This document shows positions 16,958 through 23,377 of a stretch of 23,377 bases of DNA, piece by piece (the stretch's first letter is position 1; each line of letters starts with the position of its first letter). Made by a program: the position numbers and the translations under genes. The notes under the pieces are model-generated. The model was not told where the DNA came from. It saw only the letters and a list, made by a program, of their open reading frames with translations, and did no database searches. Source of the stretch: Candidatus Propionivibrio dominans (lineage in GTDB: Bacteria; Pseudomonadota; Gammaproteobacteria; Burkholderiales; Rhodocyclaceae); assembly GCA_016709335.1 (NCBI GenBank), contig JADJNC010000037.1, positions 1 through 23,377 of the forward strand. The letters run 5' to 3'.

Positions 16958-17979
16958 ATGGCACATAAATCCCTGGCCAGCCAGATTCTTCCCAAGCCCC
17001 TGCATGACGATATCGAACGGCAGATCCAACCGCACTTGAGACAGCGTGCCTCCGGCGACGGGGTGTGCTCGACCAAGACGGCACGCGAGCGCCGTGGGCA
17101 CATTCTTGGCACGGTCGCCTGTTTGTGGCAACTGGGCTACCGGATTCGCAAGCTCGACTCCCTGGACAAACGACACATAGACGCCCTGATGACCCATTGG
17201 GAAGCGGAAGGATTGTCGGCAGAGTTTCTTCACAACCGCGCTTCGGTGCTGCGAACGCTGGCAGGTTGGCTGGGCAAGCGGCACCTGGTGGGCGATCTTT
17301 CCGACTACTTTCCAAAGGAACGCACCCGGCGCAAGACGTCGACCGATGAGGATCTTTCGTGCAAAGGAAAAGGGATCGATCCGATTAAAGTCATTGCCAT
17401 GGCCCGGACGATTGATGAACGGCTGGCGGCCATGTTGGCCATGCAGCACGCATTCGGACTGCGGGTCAAGGAATCCATTGAAATTCGTCCGGCCAACTCG
17501 GTTGTCGACGGCGGCGATTTTATCGAAGTTTTTTCCGGTACCAAGGGAGGCAAGCTGCGCCGGATTCCTCTCACGGATGAGTATCAGCGCACCACACTGG
17601 CATGGGTACGGCAAGTGGCCGCTGGCGGAAAAACCGGTCGTTTGCGTTGGACGGACACCACCTGGCGCCAGGCGCAGAACCGCTACTACTACCTGGTACG
17701 CGACCGACTGAGGATTTCAAAGGCTCAATCGGACTTTACGTCGCATGGATTCCGCCACGGCTATGCGCATAAAGGCTATGAGGACAGGACGGGCCACCCG
17801 CCGCCGGTAGTCGTCGAAAGGGACAGCGTAAGCCGGTACCGCCGCCGGGTCTGGATCGTGAGACGCATCTGCGCGCTTCCTTGGCGGTTTCACGCGCCTT
17901 GGGCCATGAACGCCTGAGCGCCACCACATCCTATTATGGGACGTATGGCCACCGTTTCCGGCGCCGTGGAGAAAGGTAA
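16958..17979 (+). CDS. Tyrosine recombinase/integrase-domain protein, one apparent base loss
   Basis: This site-specific recombinase of the phage-integrase superfamily starts at 16958 (MAHKSLASQILPK) with AGGAG 7 bases upstream. An N-terminal SAM-like core-binding domain (about 35-120) precedes the catalytic domain. Catalytic residues visible are the first Arg in HAFGLRVKESIEI (about 169), a likely Lys in FSGTKGGKLRR, HGFRHGYAH (His and second Arg), then LGHERLSATTSYYG with the terminal His and nucleophile Tyr. The last segment is recovered only by adding one base near 17807, joining TGHPPPV to SRRKGQRKPVPPPGLDRETHL, for 340 residues and TAA at 17977. Recombinases of this type occur inside ICEs and plasmids rather than at their ends, often near radC. 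It may be the element integrase or a resolvase. Confidence 0.82.
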
Positions 17980-18170
17980 AGATTAAGCGCTGAGTGTCCT
18001 TCCCTACATCGGTGGGGGAAACGGTCGCTGCCTACGATTTACAAACTGTTCCTGTCCATTCTGACGGGCGTTTACGTATTGACGTTCAATGCGACAACTC
18101 GGCACACGCCGAACCTGTGGTGCATTGCTGGCCATAGTCAACTGCACGGACGTACTCGTGCTCAAACCCT

Positions 18171-18187
18171 CGGGTGGTCAACACCCG
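18171..18187. repeat. Short hairpin CGGGTG/CACCCG
   Basis: A perfect six-base inverted repeat with loop GTCAA lies between the recombinase and radC. No T-run follows. It is 14 bases upstream of the Shine-Dalgarno-pairing repeat and may form part of the same leader structure. Confidence 0.4.
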
Positions 18188-18200
18188 GACGGGTTAATTG

Positions 18201-18226
18201 CCTCCTGAGATTACATATGAAGGAGG
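18201..18226 (+). promoter_or_regulatory. Possible ribosome-site-sequestering hairpin of radC
   Basis: CCTCCT (18201-18206) is the exact complement of the very strong Shine-Dalgarno AGGAGG (18221-18226), seven bases before the radC ATG. The two could pair around a 14-base loop and hide the ribosome site. The sequence shows the pairing potential; regulation is inference. Confidence 0.4.
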
Positions 18227-18233
18227 TATCGAA

Positions 18234-18704
18234 ATGGAAATGCGCGCAATCGACATGAGCAATGCCGAATTGTTGGAAATCCTTTGCGGTTCAGCAGGGC
18301 GCAGCTTGGCCAGGCATCCGCTTCCGGAGGTATTCGGGATTTGTACGCCCAGGCAGCGAAACCTGCTGGCGGGTGAAGAACGTGAACCCTATCTGGTTCA
18401 TCCGAAGCTTGCCGCCGCGAAGGAGCTCTACGTCCGGGCCATTCAGGAAGATATGAACGTGGCGGACATCATTTTCAGTACGCCCAATGCGGTCACGTCC
18501 TACCTGTCGGGTCGCCTCGGCATCTACGAGCACGAGGTCTTTCTGTGTCTGTGGATGGATGCGAGGAATCGGTTAATTGCCTCTGAAGAGTTGTTTCGCG
18601 GCACGTTAACCCAAACCTCGGTGTATCCGCGGGAAGTGGTTAAGAGGGCACTATTTCACAATGCAGCTGCGGTGATCTTTGCCCACAACCATCCTTTATG
18701 TTGA
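18234..18704 (+). pseudogene. radC: radC (JAB/MPN-type), 3'-truncated by transposon insertion
   Basis: RadC-like proteins of plasmids and ICEs carry a JAMM/MPN metalloprotease-like fold of uncertain function. The start ATG at 18234 has AGGAGG seven bases upstream. The body has the family core: EVFLCLWMDARNRLIASEELFRG in pieces, then the helix REVVKRALFHNAAAVIFAHNHP. The zinc-binding HxH is present, but the sequence departs from the family exactly where SG and the downstream Asp should follow. After CAT CCT the frame reads TTA TGT TGA and ends. Everything after about 18696 belongs to the inserted element, so the protein lacks an active-site residue and should be non-functional. The missing 3' part should lie beyond the far end of the transposon. 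Confidence 0.85.
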
Positions 18705-18747
18705 ATTTGATGTGTCAACACGGGGTTACCTGTCACCTTATCCGAGG

Positions 18748-19190
18748 TCAGTTCCTGATTGAAATCACCGTGGGCTTTGTGTCCCGGCGCAGCTGGGCCA
18801 GTTCGCTTTCTCGGCGCGCAAGGAGCGCACGGTTCTCCTGCCAGGCCGCATAGTAGTGGTCCACCAGAGCGGCAAGCTTGGCCACTTGTTCGCGCAACAC
18901 GTCGTTCTCGCCACGCAGTTTCAGGATATGACGAGTGGCTGGCCCTGGATCGGCAGAGCGATGTTGTCGTTGAACCTTGTGCAGGGCTTGCACCACCTCA
19001 GGGTGGTATCGGTAAAGTGCGTTGCGCGAGACCCCTGCGAGTTGGCACAGTGCAGTAGCGGTCAGCACATCGGGCGAACGACTCGAGGCCTGCTGCCGGA
19101 TAAGCTCTGTCAGGGCATCATTGAGCCGGTCGGCCGTGGACCGGTCATCTGACGAACGCTGGGAGAATCAGCGTCGGGCTTTACGATCAT
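18748..19190 (-). CDS. tnpC: TnpC-like transposon accessory protein (HTH plus coiled coil), one apparent base loss
   Basis: The small DNA-binding partner of the recombinases. The ATG at 19190 (MIVKPDADSPSV) overlaps the stop of the preceding recombinase. One missing base near 19150 joins this start to SDDRSTADRLNDALTELIRQ, for about 147 residues. A helix-turn-helix follows (ATALCQLAGVSRNALYRYHPEV), then a coiled coil (KLRGENDVLREQVAKLAALV and onward to the C-terminus). This layout matches TnpC of Tn554 (about 125 residues), which influences orientation and frequency of insertion. It lies nearest the radC junction. Confidence 0.7.
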
Positions 19191-21076
19191 GCGGCACCTC
19201 CTTGTTGGCATCGTCATCGATCACACGGATCAACAAGCGCGCCTCGGTGAGACGTTCGCGCACGATGCGCAAGGTCTGGATTGGCAGCGCTGGTTCGTTC
19301 AGTAACGCCTCGTGCCGGCGGACCTGCTCGTCCCAATAGGGTCGATGTTGCGCCGACACCGCAAAGTTCTTGCAGCGCGCGCAGGTCGATGGTTCCTGCG
19401 TGCCGGGTTGGGTCCGACTGCATTGCCTGGGCAAGCGGCGTGCTCTTCCCGGTAACCTGGAACCCCAGTCGCACACGCCGAGCACAAGGCCAGCGTCCAT
19501 AACAAACGTGCATAGCTCTTGACGTCCTGCTTGAGCCGCCCGCCCCCTGAAGCGCGGGCGCTTCGCGACTAATCTCGGCACCGGCGCGTCACCAGACCCG
19601 GTGCGGCAAGCATGTGTTCCCAAGCCGCGACCGACTGCTCCAGGATCTCGGACTCGATCTCCTGGTTGAGACGATAGTCCGTGCCGGCGTAGCCATGATC
19701 AGTGATGGCACGTTCGCGATGACCGAGATGCTGGGCCAGCGCGAACAAAGCAGAGCCATCGCGCAGCGCCGCGAACCGGGCGAAGGTCTTGCGGCCCTGA
19801 TGCGTCGAGAGCCGCCATACCTTACCCTGATGATGGGGCAAACCAAGCCAGGAAACGAAGCGCTGCAACAACCCACGTATCCGCATGACAGACGTGATTT
19901 GGAGATAGCCAGGGCACACCTGCTGCCACTCCGTGGCACCGGAGATCTGACGACGGCGTAGCCACAACTCATTGCGAACCGCTTGGGCACGATGCCCGGC
20001 GGACAACGCTTCGAGGACCGAGATGGCCTGGACAGCTGGTGGCGGAGCTACCCACTCGTGAGGTCGGCCATGGTACTCGGCCTGGCGCTTGAAGATGGCG
20101 CCGACGATCACGGTGATCGCATCATCGGCGTTACCGTCTCCACGACGCTGTACGCAGCCGGCCTGCAGATGCAGGATCTCGCTCGCCCTGGGACCCACGA
20201 GGTAGGAGATGACGACAAAGCAGGCGGCATAGAGCATGTCAATCAGTTGTGCGGGGTCATCCACCGTTCGGATCGGCTGTACCCTCCCGGGAAGGAGCGA
20301 TGGCAGCCAGCTGCAGCGCACGTGTTGCTGCAGTGGTGCAAGCATCAACGCCATAGCCGCGCTGGCTGGCGGAGGCCATCGCTGCGGCGTACACCTGCCT
20401 TGCCTCCAGAATGCAGGCTGCGCTGTTGGTCACCACATTGATGGCGCCACGGACCAGGGCAACGGCAACGCCGTCAAGTTATAAAGGCCAGTGCCGAATC
20501 TCTGCGTCGCGCACTCGGCAGCATCCCCATGGCTGCGGCCCGGAAACGGGTCGATCTGTAGCCCGTCATCAAGCTCGTGGCGAAAGCGATAAAGGTAGGT
20601 GAGCGGGTAGAAGTACTTCTGCACCGTCGTTGGCGCCAGCACCCGCACGTGCAATACCCGGACGTTCGCTCAGCGAGCGCTGAAACTACAAGATCGCCGT
20701 GGCATCGAGATCGGCAAAGCGCGTGAAACCGCTTGGTCAGCCAGCGCACAAGTTCGCGCAGATAACTGAAATAACCGGAAACCGTACTGGCCCGCTGTGC
20801 CAGACCGGTGCTCAGTGATCGGGTGCGGATGAGTGCGATGAGCTGCTTGCTGGTCTCCAGCAATGGCGCATACCGGTCATCGGTGAAGTACCGTCCGCCT
20901 GTGAGCGTGAAGTTCCAGTCGACCCGCACGGGTCTGGCCTCTTCCAGTGCATTGGTCGGCGCGAAGAGCCAGACGGCATTGTGCCAGGCCGAGTCGCGAA
21001 GAAACCATACGCGATCGATAGGCCGACCATTTGGACTTGGGTTACTCGATGGACGTTGCTCATGGCTGGGCTTCAT
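19168..21076 (-). CDS. tnpB: TnpB-like tyrosine recombinase, several frame changes
   Basis: This is the largest recombinase of the element, about 635 residues, close to Tn554 TnpB (about 630). The start at 21076 (MKPSHEQRPSSNP) overlaps the previous stop as ATGA. The N-terminal part shows RVWFLRDSAWHNAVW and a core-binding region (STVSGYFSYLRELVRWL). The catalytic domain contains SYLVGPRASEILHL (Arg), STHQGRKTFARF (His and Arg) and AQHLGHRERAITDHGYAGTDY (His and Tyr). The C-terminus has a cysteine-containing segment around TCARCKNFAVSAQHRPYWDEQ, as in the TnpB family. Frames change around 20690, 20640, 20500-20460, 20390-20350 and 19570; most appear to be single-base losses. One in-frame TAG appears in one reading near 20687 and disappears in the neighbouring frame. 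Confidence 0.75.
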
Positions 21077-22690
21077 CGCAGTTCCGGTAGCGGTGGGAGC
21101 TGCGCCAACAGCAGCTGGGCCTCAGCGAGTTCGCGTGCAGCAAAGCGCGGGAGGATGTCCTCCTCCGGGATAAGCAGTTGTGGAGCGTAAAGTCTGCCAG
21201 CGAGCCGGGTGCAGCGTTGCTAGCGACCGCACGAGGTGATCGCGCTTGAAGCAGCCGGGCCACGGTGGGAGGATCCGGCGTGATGATGGCGTTAGGACGG
21301 GTAAAGCAGCCCATGAAGTTGTTACCTAGCTCGCCGCGATGTGTGCCGGGGCTGTTCCGGCCAATGGGTCCGTGCAGCCGAAGCCGAACATCGAGACCAA
21401 CTCGCCGTGCGGAAACGCTGCACTGGACTCGTGCAAAACAGCAGGCTCAGCCGCGACCGTGGACGACACTGCTCGATGTGACCAATGAAGGCGCTCTGCA
21501 ATGCGGCGATGCGTTATACGGTGCTGTGCCTGCACCTCTGGTGTCTCGACGTAGCGCACGGTGGTGGCGAGCTGGGCGTGGTTGGCCACAGCACTGGTTC
21601 GGCGCAGATCGCCCGAGGCGCGGTAGAAGCTGCAGAGGACGCCGGGGCGGATGGATGCGAGAGCAAACCTCGGCAGGCCGTGACGCTTGCAGAATGCCTT
21701 GAGCATGTGTTTGATGGTGCTGCTCGAAAGCGCACTCACACCACGATTGCCCTTGTACAGGAACAATCGATTGCGCTGTGCATTCGGTGCCAGTGGCCGC
21801 AGCCTCTCGTTCCACTGAAGGATTTCTTGCACCAGTGCGGGCGGCTCAAAGCAGTCTGTAATGCCGAACGCGCGGCGCTGGACGGCATTGGCGCGCGGCT
21901 TGAACCACACGAGCGTCTGGCGATCATCCAGCAGCGGCAAGGGCTGCAGGCAGTCGCGTTCGAGTTCGGCGATGGGGTCAGGGTTGCCGGCCGCGTGGAT
22001 CAGAATCGCCAGGTAGTACGGCAACAGTGACTCGGCGCGCGGGTACAGGCCGGGTTCGACCTGACTCAAGCCCCGAACCGGGCCAAAGGCCGCCCTGACT
22101 GGGTGCAACCTGCGCGCGACAGTTCGTGCGCGGTGGGGACGATGCCGCGGCAATGCCGATCGATGTGCTGCAGCAGTCCGCCCAAAGGTTCCCAGGTGCC
22201 ATCGTTCATCGACCGCTGCGCAGTGGCTCCCTCGCGCGTAACGCGTATCTGTGCGATGTCTGTCTCGCACGCCTTCCAGGACCGCCCGCAACTCGCGTGC
22301 TGGCATCTTGCTGCGTGGAGGCGTATCACGGTTCCTCCATGGGAACGGGTTGAAGGGGTATTCGATGCTGGCGACGACTCCGGGGCGGCAGCGTTCAAGC
22401 CACTTGCAGGAGTTTGCGCAGCGTGGTGTATCCTCGCCCGGCTCGACTTGGTCCAGGGGCTGGCCGCCGGGCCTGCACTGTACGTTCAACCACTCGACGT
22501 AGCGCACAAGCAGTCCGCGATGCACGTCGGCCAACGTCACGAAGCGCACCCGACTCGCTGGCAGACCGGTCGAGTCTTGATGTAGAACCAATACACGTGG
22601 ATGCGTTCGGACCGAATGCCAAAGTGGGCCCAGAAGGCCTCGGCGAAGCCAGACGCACGTCCTCGGGCAGGTGCAGCGAGGTGAAGTCAT
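21073..22690 (-). CDS. Second tyrosine recombinase of the transposon, several frame changes
   Basis: The gene is bounded by ATGA overlaps at both ends (start 22690, stop 21073). About 540 residues are expected after repair. The N-terminal domain reads LHLPEDVRLAFAEAFWAHFG and IRSERIHVYWFYIKT across two frames, then LADVHRGLLVRYVEWLN. The middle runs through ETDIAQIRVTREGATAQR and WEPLGGLLQHIDRHC. The catalytic part has NRLFLYKGNRGVSALSSS, ALASIRPGVLCSFYRAS, where the usual HxxR appears as SIRPG, and VANHAQLATTVRYVE with the likely nucleophile Tyr. The last segment, PQLLIPEEDILPRFAARELA, leads to the stop. Loss of the first His of HxxR suggests a divergent or less active subunit. The coupling indicates it is made in fixed proportion with its partners. 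Confidence 0.68.
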
Positions 22691-23377
22691 TGACGGTGCT
22701 TCCGCACCATCCGCGGCGCATCGTGTCGCACGGGCTGCATCCCCGGGTGAAGCAACCGTGGTCTTGCCCGGGAGCACCCGAGGCATCGGTTGACGCCGCG
22801 CACCCATGGTCATTGCGTCCTGGACAACAGTGTGTCAGAACATCCTTGAGCACGCAGGCGTCAACGGCGATCGCGCGCAAATACCGAGTCGGTGGTCTCG
22901 CCGATGCGTTCGTGGCCCATCAGCACCCTTGACCACGAGCAGCGGATTGACCGCGGCTCCCTGACTGGCGAGTCGCTCGAGTCGGGCCCAGCATACAGGC
23001 GAAGGTGGCGCGCAGCAGATGGGTCGTCGCCTTGAACCCGCAGGCCTTGCCCGGCACGACTGATCACGCGTTGATAGGCGTTCTTGCCGACAGGTGCGCC
23101 ACGGGCGTTGATGCGCAACGCTGTGCGCAACAGCACGGCCCTGCGCTGGGCGCGATGTAGCCAACCTGGCGGTGACCGGACAGGTAGCCTGCCGTCTCAT
23201 CAAGCAGGCCTGCCGAGGCGATCACGTAGCACGGCTTGCGCCCTACGCATCCACCTCGATCGTGTGGTGCGATGCCGCTGACGGCTGCCGCCCGAGTGAT
23301 GTCCTCGACACCGAGCCGCAGCAGCTCGCTCACGCGCAGCCGGTAGGAGACTGCCATCGTGCCATCAGGTCGTAGGG
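22687..23377 (-). CDS. tnpA: TnpA-like tyrosine recombinase, N-terminus beyond the window, several frame changes
   Basis: This is the first recombinase of the transposon operon. Only the catalytic domain is in the window. Box I reads YRLRVSELLRLGVEDI. Further on is FKATTHLLRATFACML with the HxxR motif, then LMGHERIGETTD-RYLRAIAVD with the final His and nucleophile Tyr. These lie in different frames, so bases are missing near 23160, 23040, 22980, 22920 and 22880. The C-terminus is read as PRMVRKHRQ and TGA at 22687, overlapping the next gene's ATG. All catalytic residues appear present, so it was probably active. Confidence 0.7.

Larger units (their letters stand above)
18696..23377 (-). mobile_element. 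Tn554-like transposon inserted in radC (upstream end outside the window)
   Basis: From the radC break the strand switches and four minus-strand genes follow with overlapping junctions. Three are tyrosine recombinases, then a small helix-turn-helix/coiled-coil protein. This is the tnpA-tnpB-tnpC plan of the Tn554 family with an extra recombinase, and it also recalls recombinase-in-trio elements. Tn554 is known to insert at att554 inside radC. The insertion here is at the HNHP codons, consistent with that target choice. No terminal inverted repeats are seen at the visible end, as expected for this family. GATGTG at 18709-18714, close to the junction, resembles the reported Tn554 core GATGTA. 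No cargo gene is visible in the portion present. Confidence 0.75.

Noticed and set aside
18700..18760. Terminal inverted repeat and target duplication of an insertion sequence
   Set aside because: The other end is outside the window, and the recombinase type (tyrosine, Tn554-like) does not make them.
20680..20695. Internal amber codon in the TnpB-like gene as a recoding signal
   Set aside because: The TAG appears in one frame only and vanishes when the nearby one-base loss is corrected into the adjacent frame.

Overview
The window looks like part of a proteobacterial integrative conjugative element (ICE) or conjugative plasmid, with a transposon inserted at its right end. The host is most likely a gamma- or betaproteobacterium: it has an F-type conjugation system, lipobox and signal peptides, and GtrA/GtrB-type envelope glycosylation genes. 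No rRNA, tRNA or CRISPR array was seen.

Layout. (1) 10-2516: a secreted DNA/RNA non-specific endonuclease and a glycine-rich protein on the minus strand, divergent from a putative lipoprotein. (2) 2591-8052, plus strand: traF, traH and traG, the mating-pair assembly and stabilisation block of an F-type type IV secretion system, nearly end to end. (3) 15305 down to 8059, minus strand: one apparent ten-gene operon. It starts with an actin-like ParM and a small ParR-like protein. It continues with a GT2 (GtrB-like) glycosyltransferase, a SAM methyltransferase, a GtrA-like flippase, a 57-residue protein, two tandem paralogous polytopic membrane proteins that may be GT-C glycosyltransferases, and two small proteins. 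Most junctions overlap by a few bases, which suggests translational coupling. (4) 15306-16776: a gene-free stretch with parC-like iterated motifs upstream of parM and an unusually dense set of inverted repeats, a candidate oriT or folded single-strand region. (5) 16777-17979, plus strand: a 45-residue protein and a tyrosine recombinase. (6) 18234-18704: the 5' part of a radC gene, cut off just after its HNHP active-site motif. (7) about 18696-23377, minus strand: a Tn554-like transposon with three tyrosine recombinases and a TnpC-like helix-turn-helix/coiled-coil protein. The upstream end lies outside the window.

How they fit: traFHG builds the mating apparatus, and ParMR/parC would stabilise the excised or replicating element. 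The gtr-like cassette resembles phage serotype-conversion operons that glycosylate O-antigen. Carried on a conjugative element behind the partition genes, it may alter the host surface to block phage or redundant conjugation. That last step is inference.

A caution for the whole window: at least ten otherwise intact genes change frame, nearly always by one missing base in a short homopolymer (about 16 missing and 3 extra bases located). This looks like uncorrected sequencing error rather than decay. Affected genes are given as one repaired feature with the site named.
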